From Clostridia bacterium (lineage in GTDB: Bacteria > Bacillota_A > Clostridia > TANB77 > CAG-508), in assembly GCA_017475185.1 (NCBI GenBank), contig JAFVGB010000012.1:98752-162751 (forward strand): a stretch of 64,000 nucleotides of DNA, in the 5' to 3' direction. The first letter of the stretch is position 1. The number at the start of each line of letters is the position of its first letter. A program made the translations under genes and the position numbers. This document shows positions 18,203-25,774 of the stretch, in pieces. Below the pieces are notes generated by a model that searched no databases, was not told the origin of the DNA, and saw only the letters and a list, made by a program, of their open reading frames with translations.

Positions 18203-19047
18203 TATTTAACCTTCTTTCGAAGCAGATTTTTATATATCCAATCCCTAATATTATTTGGAATTAAACACACTATTATATGAGGAATTGTACTTTTCAAATA
18301 ATCAAAAATGGAAAAATATCCAGTTCTCAATTGTTCGTTTTTGAATTTTAAAATTGTTTTCATATATTTTATTCCACCACGTCTTTTATAAAAATCTTTT
18401 CCAATTCTCATATATACTAATGGTTCTTGAATATTATAGCATTTACAACCAGTTTTTAATAATCTTATATACAAATCATAATCTTCACATAAATAAAAAT
18501 CACGATAATTATCTGCTTTTAATACAGCACTTTTTTTATATAACAATGATGGGTGCCTAAATGGACACCTTTTTTTTGAAAATTTATATATTTCTTTCTG
18601 ATTCTCTGGCAAAATAACATGACATGTAATATTAGAAATTTCTTCTTCAAATTCTTCTACATTGCTGCCAACCAAATCAATATCAGGATTATTTTCAAAT
18701 ACTTTAAATTGTTTTTCTATTCTATCAGGAACAGAATAATCATCTGAATCCATTCTTGCAATAAATTCATTTCTACACTTTTCAACTCCAAGTTTTAAAG
18801 CCGGTCCCAACCCACCATTTTTTTCTATTTTTACAATATTAAAAATATCTGGATATCTTGTTTTATATTTTTCTATTACTTTTTCTAATTCATCAGTTAA
18901 AGGTCCATCCTCTACTAACAAGAATTCATCACACATTACAGTTTGTTTCATCATACTTTCTATACTATAATCAAGCCACTCTGGTTTCTCTTTGCAATAG
19001 ACAGACATTAAAACACTATATTTAGGGTATGTATTTTTTTTATCCAT
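18202..19047 (-). CDS. Family 2 glycosyltransferase (AmsE-like)
   Basis: 281 residues. SVLMSVYCKEKPEWL opens the domain, LLVEDGPLTDELE follows at about residue 41, ARMDSDDYSVPDR carries the metal motif at about 94, and LCEDYDLYIRLL at about 180. The pattern VEDGPLT is typical of the amylovoran-type GT2 group. It works in the cytoplasm on the lipid-linked repeat unit. A good AAAGGAG site precedes the ATG at 19047. Confidence 0.88.
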   Translation of the reverse strand: MDKKNTYPKYSVLMSVYCKEKPEWLDYSIESMMKQTVMCDEFLLVEDGPLTDELEKVIEKYKTRYPDIFNIVKIEKNGGLGPALKLGVEKCRNEFIARMDSDDYSVPDRIEKQFKVFENNPDIDLVGSNVEEFEEEISNITCHVILPENQKEIYKFSKKRCPFRHPSLLYKKSAVLKADNYRDFYLCEDYDLYIRLLKTGCKCYNIQEPLVYMRIGKDFYKRRGGIKYMKTILKFKNEQLRTGYFSIFDYLKSTIPHIIVCLIPNNIRDWIYKNLLRKKVK

Positions 19048-19106
19048 TTTTTCTCCTTTTTAGTAATACAAAATTTTAAGCCATCAATTAATGATATTTA
19101 ACTATA

Positions 19107-19805
19107 TCAATGTGCTCCTTGTTTAAATATAACAACTGCAAACGACTTAAAAAATATCTTTAAATCTAACATCATAGAATATTTCTCACTGTACTCTTTT
19201 TCTATTTCTAGTCTTTCCTTGAAACTAATATTGCTTCTTCCACTAGTCTGCCACAACCCAGTAAGGCCTGGCTTTGTTTTTACTATATATTTATAATATT
19301 TTCCCATATCTTTTTTCTCTCTAATTAGATATGGTCTATTTCCCACTAAACTCATTTCGCCTTTTAAAATATTAATAAATTGAGGAAACTCGTCTAAGCT
19401 GGTTTTTCTTAGTATTTTACCAGCTTTAGTTATTCTTGGATCATTTTTCATTTTTTTATTTGTCTCGTATTCAATACGTAATTCTTCATTTTCTTTTAAC
19501 AATTTTCTTAGCTTTCTATCTGCTTGTTTTACCATTGTTCTATATTTATATAATTTGAACTCTTTTCCATTTTTTCCAATTCTTTTTTGTACGTAAAAAA
19601 TTGTTCCCTCTTCTTTATTTACTGTATTAATTATTTTCACAACTGCTGTTAATGGAATTAATAGAATGCATCCTATTATTCCAACTATAATATCTATTGT
19701 TCTTTTTATAAAATCATAAGCTTTTAATTTGCTTTTTTCTACACATTTATCTATTTTATCAACTACTAAGAGTTTTTCATCTACTGTTTTATCAATACTA
19801 TTCAT
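19107..19805 (-). CDS. Undecaprenyl-phosphate sugar-phosphate transferase (priming enzyme)
   Basis: 232 residues. There is one membrane segment at about 40-60. It is followed by the bacterial sugar transferase domain (PF02397): KLYKYRTM, KTSLDEFPQF, GEMSLVGNRPYL, and PGLTGLWQTSGR near residue 190. The enzyme places the first sugar-1-phosphate on undecaprenyl phosphate and so starts the repeat unit. It lacks the four N-terminal helices of long WbaP/WcaJ forms. The start at 19805 (MNSIDK) is chosen because TGGGGGGA lies 7 nt upstream; longer frames have no site. It is the first gene of the polysaccharide operon. Confidence 0.92.
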   Translation of the reverse strand: MNSIDKTVDEKLLVVDKIDKCVEKSKLKAYDFIKRTIDIIVGIIGCILLIPLTAVVKIINTVNKEEGTIFYVQKRIGKNGKEFKLYKYRTMVKQADRKLRKLLKENEELRIEYETNKKMKNDPRITKAGKILRKTSLDEFPQFINILKGEMSLVGNRPYLIREKKDMGKYYKYIVKTKPGLTGLWQTSGRSNISFKERLEIEKEYSEKYSMMLDLKIFFKSFAVVIFKQGAH

Positions 19806-19851
19806 GTAATTTCCCCCCAAAGATTTTATCCTTTGAAATACATCTAATTTG

Positions 19852-19880
19852 ATTTTATAATATATTGTAATTTTTTTCAA
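19852..19880 (-). promoter_or_regulatory. Candidate promoter of the polysaccharide operon
   Basis: TTGAAA (19875-19880), a 17-nt spacer and TAAAAT (19852-19857), about 45 nt upstream of the first gene. AT-richness of the region makes chance matches likely. Confidence 0.45.
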
Positions 19881-20003
19881 CATTTTTTAAGTTTTTTTTA
19901 GGTTTTTATTATATTTTTTTCATTTTCTGGTTTACATATTTAATTTCTATATTTTTAATACTATATTCATTTTTTGCCAAAAACTGTTTCCATTTCAATA
20001 TTA

Positions 20004-20032
20004 TTGACTTTATTCAAAAAACATTATATAAT
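20004..20032 (+). promoter_or_regulatory. Promoter of the isolated plus-strand gene
   Basis: TTGACT (20004-20009), a 17-nt spacer and a perfect TATAAT (20027-20032). The predicted transcript starts near 20039. Its 65-nt leader can fold two competing hairpins sharing GTGG: CCAC/GTGG (20047-20059) and GTGGATG/CATCCAC (20056-20076). Confidence 0.75.
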
Positions 20033-20103
20033 ATAAACTATGTAAACCACAATATGTGGATGGATTATACATCCACTACCTATTTTATGAAAGGGGAATA
20101 ATA

Positions 20104-20712
20104 ATGAAGCTTTATGAGCATTTTAACGAACAATTAGCACAAAACCTCATCGACACTATGAAGCAAAATGATATAAGCTTCAATCTTAACAGCTGCGAAG
20201 ACGAACGGTATGTAACTATCTTTATTTATAATAAAGATATTGATCTGCCAAAGAAATACCGTACAAAAGCTAGGCTTGCAAAGCCAATGGTTGATGTCTT
20301 TTACACAAGAGCTCGAAATTTTGATTACAAAACAGTAAGCACATACGAATTCAAAAAAGAAAATCCAGAAGCTGAAATAAAACCCATCAACTTTTTATGG
20401 GGAGACTTAGAAAACATGAATGAATTTGCAGACATTAAAGCACATATCGTATCATTATCCCGTACACTCTTTACATCAGCTACAAAACTGTGTGCAGACA
20501 GATTAGGAACAAAATTGGCACTTATGCCTATTGAATTATATATTCCAAATTTCAAAGGAATGTATGTTTCAAAACTTCCATCAGTAGAATATTTATTGCA
20601 CATAGAAAAAAGTTCATCCGGAAAAACAACAGAATCTGTAATGAGTTATATTGAAAAACTGGATAACAGCATGTCCAATAGTCCTTTTTTCCTTTTTTCA
20701 CAAAATGACTAA
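20104..20712 (+). CDS. Conserved-looking protein of unknown function
   Basis: 202 residues, cytosolic by composition, with no signal peptide, membrane helix or known motif recognised. It is mixed alpha/beta with an opening YEHFNEQLAQNLIDTM helix, and charged throughout. The ATG at 20104 follows AAAGGGG; an in-frame upstream ATG lacks a site and lies within the leader hairpin. The gene stands alone on the plus strand with its own strong promoter and terminator. Its base use is visibly less AT-rich than its neighbours, with more C-ending codons, which suggests recent transfer or high expression. No function is proposed. Confidence 0.75.
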   Translation: MKLYEHFNEQLAQNLIDTMKQNDISFNLNSCEDERYVTIFIYNKDIDLPKKYRTKARLAKPMVDVFYTRARNFDYKTVSTYEFKKENPEAEIKPINFLWGDLENMNEFADIKAHIVSLSRTLFTSATKLCADRLGTKLALMPIELYIPNFKGMYVSKLPSVEYLLHIEKSSSGKTTESVMSYIEKLDNSMSNSPFFLFSQND

Positions 20713-20745
20713 AAAAAGCGGAATCACTTTTGATTCCGCTTTTTA
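20713..20745. terminator. Bidirectional Rho-independent terminator
   Basis: Arms AAGCGGAATCA and TGATTCCGCTT with a 4-nt loop and A/T runs on both sides. It serves the converging genes at 20104 (+) and 20753 (-). Confidence 0.9.
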
Positions 20746-20752
20746 TCCTTTT

Positions 20753-22180
20753 TTATCCATTTACAAGTAAAAATGGTAAATCACCTATACTTAAAAATTC
20801 ATTTTCCATTTCAATACATTCCATTGTTTTTTCAGATAGTGCTGCCAAATATTTAGACTCATTTTTCTTAATTACTTTATTTGCTTCTTTAATATAATCT
20901 AAATAATCTTTTCTCTTTTCTTTTCTGAATATACCTATCATACCTTTTGATTGCAAAAGTATATTAACTATTGCCCTTGCAGTTCTTCCATTTCCACTTT
21001 CAAATGGATGAATTTTAATAAATCTATAATGTATTCTTAGAACTTCTTTTATATAAGTTTCATTATCAATTTCATCCTTTTTACTAATTAAAACTTCAAT
21101 CATCTTACACAAGTTTTCTAATGAATCTTTTATTTTTTCTGGCTTAACAAATTCATCACTTTCGCCATATTTGCTTGTTGATATTTCTGAACTTCTATAT
21201 TTCAAACTATTTTGATTTTTTGTCCTGTTTGTTATATTATACAATCTGTTAATTTTTTCTATACGCTTTAATACTTCTTGTTCATCTATTTCATCAAAGC
21301 TCATTGATAAAGCTTCTAAAACCGCCATTGTTGTATAATATGTATCTTTTATTGATATAAATTCACCATAAGGAAAATTTCTTAATTCGATCATTTGTAT
21401 TGTTTCATAAGACATACTTTCAACTAAACTATTGAATCCAATTGAAATTTTCCCCAGCTTTTGTAATTCAGTAGCATCAAGTGTTCTGTCGATTAATTCA
21501 TCTTTAAAAAATTTATTTCCCATTATATTTACAAAAATATAATTTGCAATATTTTCTATCAATTCCTCTTTAGCATTAGTATTTGATAATGTATCTTTCA
21601 GTATCTTATTAAGATTATTTCTTAATTCTTCATCACTTTTTGGTGGAATTAAAAATCTAATAATATATTTATTAATATATGAGCTAATTGGGCTTTTACT
21701 CATTAAAACTTCATTATCTAAAATTATATTTTTAACATATGGTTTTATTACTTCTGTTATAAGTTTTTCTCTTAAATTCAAATCTGTTTTTAACATATTA
21801 ACATGAAATTCATATGGGAAAATATCATCCATATCTATATCATATAAATCTTGATTTTCATTATATTTTTTTATAAAACCGATTTTTTGAAAAGGTCCAA
21901 TTACACCTTCTTTTGTTAAAGCCATTGAAACAACTTCTGGTGAAATTTCTTTACTGTTTGATAGAAATCTTTGAACCAGCATTTTTATTATTCTAATATC
22001 TGTACTACTTCCAAAACGAGCATAATTTCCATCTTTATCAACTATACTACATCTGCATTCACTTAATATAATATCCATTATTTTTTTGAATTCAAAATTC
22101 GAATTAAATGCTTCTTCTGCTTCAATTCCTTCATTTTTCTTTATTAAATCAAGTATTTTAGTAGCATCATTTCTTATCAT
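20753..22180 (-). CDS. Fic domain protein with a large N-terminal region
   Basis: 475 residues. The Fic motif is intact at residues 391-402 (HPFESGNGRTAR), with the catalytic histidine, the anion-binding glycines and both arginines. Fic enzymes transfer AMP or another nucleotide-derived group to target proteins. The first 230 or so residues are helical and of unknown family. A clear inhibitory (S/T)xxxE(G/N) helix could not be assigned. No antitoxin-like gene is adjacent. AAAGGAG precedes the ATG. The lipoprotein gene lies 25 nt upstream and may be co-transcribed. Confidence 0.87.
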   Translation of the reverse strand: MIRNDATKILDLIKKNEGIEAEEAFNSNFEFKKIMDIILSECRCSIVDKDGNYARFGSSTDIRIIKMLVQRFLSNSKEISPEVVSMALTKEGVIGPFQKIGFIKKYNENQDLYDIDMDDIFPYEFHVNMLKTDLNLREKLITEVIKPYVKNIILDNEVLMSKSPISSYINKYIIRFLIPPKSDEELRNNLNKILKDTLSNTNAKEELIENIANYIFVNIMGNKFFKDELIDRTLDATELQKLGKISIGFNSLVESMSYETIQMIELRNFPYGEFISIKDTYYTTMAVLEALSMSFDEIDEQEVLKRIEKINRLYNITNRTKNQNSLKYRSSEISTSKYGESDEFVKPEKIKDSLENLCKMIEVLISKKDEIDNETYIKEVLRIHYRFIKIHPFESGNGRTARAIVNILLQSKGMIGIFRKEKRKDYLDYIKEANKVIKKNESKYLAALSEKTMECIEMENEFLSIGDLPFLLVNG

Positions 22181-22205
22181 TTGTATACTCCTTTTATTTT
22201 AACAT

Positions 22206-22721
22206 TTAATCTAAAAGATACCAATTTCCGTCGATTTCATAAACTTTGTATTTTTCATTTTCTTTTTCTTCTTTATCAGCACCTTTTGTGTTCATATTTA
22301 CATTTAACACATACCCTTTTGTTATAGATATTTCTTTGTCATATCGTAACTTTAAATTTTCTTCGACTTTAGATAAATCATCACTTGAGATTTCTTCTTT
22401 TTCAGTAATTTCATATGTTACATTTAAGCCATCTCCATATTCTTCTTTCATGTATTCTAGCATTACTCCTATATTTTCATTCGTATATACATCTTTAATA
22501 GTTTCTGAAATAAAATCTGGATATGCTTTTAAGAATTTTTCTGAATTTCCTTCAGTTAACCCCTCTATTGCGTTTTTTATTGGTTCCTCACACAAAGCTT
22601 CATTGTTTTCTTTATTATCTTTATTATTTTCATTTTTTTGACATCCTGTTAGTACACATATACTCATTAACATAATAGTTAAAAGTGCAACTAATTTTAA
22701 CCCTTTTCTATTTTTCAACAT
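22206..22721 (-). CDS. Lipoprotein sharing a C-terminal domain with the zinc-ribbon protein at 25069
   Basis: 171 residues with a lipoprotein signal peptide ending in the lipobox VLTGC (Cys at about 27), then an Asn/Lys/Glu-rich spacer. Residues about 45-171 align by eye with the C-terminal half of the plus-strand zinc-ribbon protein: both begin IKNxxxG, contain LKAYPDF, YGDxxxY, YDxxVxISKGxxxxV and end YxIDGxWYxL. The domain is a small extracytoplasmic DUF-like fold of unknown role. AGGAGG precedes the ATG. The lipid anchor places it on the outer membrane face. Confidence 0.83.
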   Translation of the reverse strand: MLKNRKGLKLVALLTIMLMSICVLTGCQKNENNKDNKENNEALCEEPIKNAIEGLTEGNSEKFLKAYPDFISETIKDVYTNENIGVMLEYMKEEYGDGLNVTYEITEKEEISSDDLSKVEENLKLRYDKEISITKGYVLNVNMNTKGADKEEKENEKYKVYEIDGNWYLLD

Positions 22722-22758
22722 ATTTTTCCTCCTAAATATTTTTACAATTTACAATTAA

Positions 22759-22787
22759 AAAATATCATATGTACGATTTTTTTTCAA
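22759..22787 (-). promoter_or_regulatory. Candidate promoter of the lipoprotein-Fic pair
   Basis: TTGAAA (22782-22787), a 17-nt spacer and TATTTT (22759-22764), about 38 nt upstream of the start codon. Confidence 0.4.
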
Positions 22788-22847
22788 TACTTTTATTTAA
22801 GTTTTTAGCACACTATAAACTATATTTATATATTATTAATTTTTCTT

Positions 22848-23159
22848 TTAATGTTTACTACTCAACTTTATAATTTCATCCATATCATCATCTTTTGCCG
22901 CCTTATTTCTTCTTATTTTTCCACATTTTTTACATTTAAAAATAATAACATAACCCTTTTTTCCATCAATTTCAAGTCCAACAGGTTCAAGCATTCCGTG
23001 ACAATCTTCTTGTCTGTCACCTGGATTAACATCAACATGTTTAGAATGAAGACAATATGGGCAATGATTTCTACAAGAATACCCTAGTTTTTCAACTTTT
23101 TTTCCACAATTTTCGCAAATAAAACTTTCATCTATTTCTGTAAACAAGCTATTATTCAT
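22848..23159 (-). CDS. RNHCP domain zinc-binding protein
   Basis: 103 residues. It contains CENCG (about 15-19), the family-naming RNHCPYC (about 30-36), PGDRQEDCHG and CKKCGK (about 76-81). Two Cys pairs plus His/Cys residues should bind zinc. The family is common in Bacillota and its role is unknown; binding of nucleic acid has been guessed from the zinc ribbons. A GAAAGGAA site lies upstream. A GGACGGTC repeat lies between this gene and the nucleoside kinase upstream. Confidence 0.9.
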   Translation of the reverse strand: MNNSLFTEIDESFICENCGKKVEKLGYSCRNHCPYCLHSKHVDVNPGDRQEDCHGMLEPVGLEIDGKKGYVIIFKCKKCGKIRRNKAAKDDDMDEIIKLSSKH

Positions 23160-23176
23160 TTTAATTTTCCTTTCTT

Positions 23177-23202
23177 GAAACGTTTTTGGACGGTCTTTTT
23201 TT
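23177..23202 (+). repeat. GGACGGTC dispersed repeat, truncated copy
   Basis: Reads GAAACG, T-run, GGACGGTC, T-run. The right end (GTTTC) is missing because the copy runs into the stop codon of the kinase at 23201. Confidence 0.75.
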
Positions 23203-24838
23203 AATGAACATTAAATATACTTCCGCCAACAAATTCTCTTAATAATGAATTACTTGGTAAGTACTCTGCTGGAATTGATTCAAAATATCCAAGCATTCTA
23301 TGTAATCTTTTAGCTTCTGAATATTCAGGATTAGTTTTATCTATTTCCTCTAATAATGGCATTGCATAATCTTTTAAAACTGCTAATTCATAAATCAATG
23401 AAGAATTAAACATACTATCTGCTTCTTCTTGGTATGGAAAAATATTTTTTTCTTCACCAGCAACAACTGAATCCCACATTTGTAATGTATGTATTGCTTT
23501 ATATCCTCTAAATTGACTATCTCTTACCATTCTTCTTATTAATCTTGTGTCTGTTGTTGAAATTCTATTATGTTCATCAATATTTAAAACTGTAAGACAA
23601 CTAATATAAATTTTATATTTTTGTTCTTTTGGAATTAGTGGAGTTAAATTATCATTTAAGCAATGAATTCCTTCAATAACAAGCACTTCATCATCAGCTA
23701 ATTTTAATTTATTTCCTTTATATCTTTTTGTTCCAACTTCAAAGTCAAATGTTGGAATTTCAACTTCTTCTCCATTTAATAATCTCAATAAATGTTCATT
23801 AAATAATTTTACATCTATTGCTTCTAAACATTCGAAATTATAATTTCCATTTTCATCTTTTGGATTTTGAGGTCTTTCAACAAAATAATTATCAACTGAT
23901 ATTGTGACTGGTTTTAATCCGTTTAATCTTAATTGAATTCCAAGTCTTTGTGCAAAAGTAGTTTTACCTGATGATGAAGGACCAGCTATTAAAACCATTT
24001 TTATTTTGTCATTTTTTACTATGTCATCAGCTATATTAGCAATTTTCTTTTCATGCAAAGCTTCATCTAATAGAATATAGTCCTTTATTTTTCCCTGTCT
24101 TGTAACTTCATTTAATTTTTGTACAGTTGGAACATCTAATACTCTATGTAAAACATCATATTCGTCTAATGTAGCTAATAATTTTTTATTTTCTTGAAAT
24201 TCTGGTAATTTATTAATTTCTTTTCTACTTGGATATCTAACCAAAAATCCTCTGTGGTATTTGATTATTTCATATATTTTTAACTCGCCTGTTGATATTG
24301 GTAAAATGCCATAAAAATAATTGAAATAATTTTCACACCAATATAAACTTACTCTTTTTTTTGTATTTAGCTCTAATTGTAATTTTCCTTTTGTTGTTTT
24401 CTTTTCTTGATAAAATAATTGTGCATCCTCTTTTGTCATTGATTTTTTTTCTATTGGTAAATTTCTTGAAACTATTTCAGCAACTTTCTTATTTATTTGT
24501 TCAATCATTTCATCATTAATTTTCAAATTGTCGAATTCGCATAATAACGAATTTGATAGCTGATAATTAACTACCATGTTAGCTTCTGGATATAACTCTT
24601 CAATAGCCTTTCCTATAATAAAGAGCAAACCTTTTCTATATACTCTAATTCCATCTTTATCACTAATATCTATTAAGCTTAAATTCCCATCTTCTTTTAA
24701 AACATAATTTAAACTTTTTATTTCATTATTAAATCTTGCAGCTATTGCTCCACTTTTTAATACCTCATCTTTTAAAACGTCTATAATTTTTGTACCATAA
24801 TCTACATTTAATACATTACCATTATATTGTATTTGCAT
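23201..24838 (-). CDS. Uridine-kinase-like nucleoside kinase with N-terminal TGS/ThrRS-like domains
   Basis: 545 residues. The start is a TGS domain (about 1-60), followed by a region like the threonyl-tRNA-synthetase editing domain (about 65-180). The C-terminal half is a phosphoribulokinase/uridine-kinase domain with Walker A GPSSSGKTT (about 285-293), SVDNYFVERP (about 315) and VLVIEGIHCLND. The family is widespread in Clostridia as a nucleoside kinase; the role of the tRNA-synthetase-like N-terminus is not known. AGAGGA precedes the ATG. It is transcribed toward the RNHCP gene 41 nt downstream. Confidence 0.9.
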   Translation of the reverse strand: MQIQYNGNVLNVDYGTKIIDVLKDEVLKSGAIAARFNNEIKSLNYVLKEDGNLSLIDISDKDGIRVYRKGLLFIIGKAIEELYPEANMVVNYQLSNSLLCEFDNLKINDEMIEQINKKVAEIVSRNLPIEKKSMTKEDAQLFYQEKKTTKGKLQLELNTKKRVSLYWCENYFNYFYGILPISTGELKIYEIIKYHRGFLVRYPSRKEINKLPEFQENKKLLATLDEYDVLHRVLDVPTVQKLNEVTRQGKIKDYILLDEALHEKKIANIADDIVKNDKIKMVLIAGPSSSGKTTFAQRLGIQLRLNGLKPVTISVDNYFVERPQNPKDENGNYNFECLEAIDVKLFNEHLLRLLNGEEVEIPTFDFEVGTKRYKGNKLKLADDEVLVIEGIHCLNDNLTPLIPKEQKYKIYISCLTVLNIDEHNRISTTDTRLIRRMVRDSQFRGYKAIHTLQMWDSVVAGEEKNIFPYQEEADSMFNSSLIYELAVLKDYAMPLLEEIDKTNPEYSEAKRLHRMLGYFESIPAEYLPSNSLLREFVGGSIFNVH

Positions 24839-24897
24839 TTTTAATCATTCCTCTCTTTTGTTACATAATATACTATAAATTTATGTCGATTACTTTA

Positions 24898-24927
24898 AAA
24901 ATATCACAAATCTTGTATTAATGTCAA
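24898..24927 (-). promoter_or_regulatory. Candidate promoter of the nucleoside kinase
   Basis: A perfect TTGACA (24922-24927) with an 18-nt spacer to TATTTT (24898-24903). Confidence 0.4.
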
Positions 24928-25003
24928 CCATTACTATTTCTTGTAAATTCTTTACAATTGTAAGAATCTATCCAAAATTTTCGACAAAATTGTTCTATAT
25001 TTC

Positions 25004-25032
25004 TTGACATTAAAATATACTTATATTATTAT
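25004..25032 (+). promoter_or_regulatory. Promoter of the zinc-ribbon protein
   Basis: A perfect TTGACA (25004-25009), a 17-nt spacer and TATTAT (25027-25032). The start codon lies about 36 nt downstream behind AAAGGAGG. Confidence 0.75.
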
Positions 25033-25068
25033 ATATATGTAAACCAAAAATATAAAGGAGGATTTTTT

Positions 25069-25737
25069 ATGAGTAAGTTTTGTGAAAACTGCGGAGCAGA
25101 AATGGATGATAATCAAGTAGTTTGCCCAAACTGTGGAAATGGTGCAGAAGCTGAAAAAGCAACTGTTGTTGAAGAAACAGTTGAAGAAGTAAAAGAAACT
25201 ACTACATCAAAAACATCTACTGCTAAATCTGATAATATCAAAAAAATAGGAATTATAGCTGGTATAGCTGTTGTTGCAGTAGCAATAATAGTTTTCATCG
25301 TTTCTTTAATTTCAGGTGGTTATAAAAACCCAATTAAAAATATGGTAAAAGGTATGAATAAAGCAGATGCTGATATATACTTAAAAGCATATCCTGATTT
25401 CTTAAAAATGGATAAAACAATTGATGATGATTACTTAAAAGAACAAAAGAAAGATGATGAAAAAACATATGGAGACAATGTTAAATATTCAGTAAAATTC
25501 TTAAAGAAAGAAAAAATTGAGAAAAAAGATTTAGAATATGTTGTTGACTACGTAAAAGAAAAATATGATGAAAAAGTAAAAATTTCAAAAGGATTCAAAG
25601 TTAAAGTAGAACAACGTACTAAAGGAAAAGAAGATTATGACTATGGTACAACAGATATGTACGTATACAAAATCGATGGAAAATGGTATAGATTATCAGT
25701 TTCTCCTGAAAGTGCAAAAAAATCTTTAGATAAATAA
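25069..25737 (+). CDS. Zinc-ribbon membrane protein with an extracytoplasmic domain
   Basis: 222 residues. The N-terminus is a zinc ribbon (CENCGAEM...CPNCG, about 5-24), followed by a Glu/Thr/Lys-rich linker and one membrane helix at about 62-83. Residues about 90-215 form a domain shared with the lipoprotein at 22206-22721 (IKNMVKG, LKAYPDF, YDEKVKISKGF, YKIDGKWYRL). The ribbon should be cytosolic and the shared domain outside, so it may connect an envelope signal to the inside; that is inference. AAAGGAGG precedes the ATG. It has its own promoter and terminator. Confidence 0.88.
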   Translation: MSKFCENCGAEMDDNQVVCPNCGNGAEAEKATVVEETVEEVKETTTSKTSTAKSDNIKKIGIIAGIAVVAVAIIVFIVSLISGGYKNPIKNMVKGMNKADADIYLKAYPDFLKMDKTIDDDYLKEQKKDDEKTYGDNVKYSVKFLKKEKIEKKDLEYVVDYVKEKYDEKVKISKGFKVKVEQRTKGKEDYDYGTTDMYVYKIDGKWYRLSVSPESAKKSLDK

Positions 25738-25738
25738 A

Positions 25739-25774
25739 ATAAAAAAGAACAACTTTAAAGTTGTTCTTTTTTTA
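25739..25774. terminator. Bidirectional terminator between the zinc-ribbon gene and mutS
   Basis: Arms AAGAACAACTTT and AAAGTTGTTCTT with A-run and T-run flanks. It overlaps the end of mutS. Confidence 0.9.

Noticed and set aside
8771..19805. Polysaccharide locus considered as a mobile island
   Set aside because: No integrase, transposase, tRNA edge or direct repeat was found at its borders. High AT content alone is normal for such loci.
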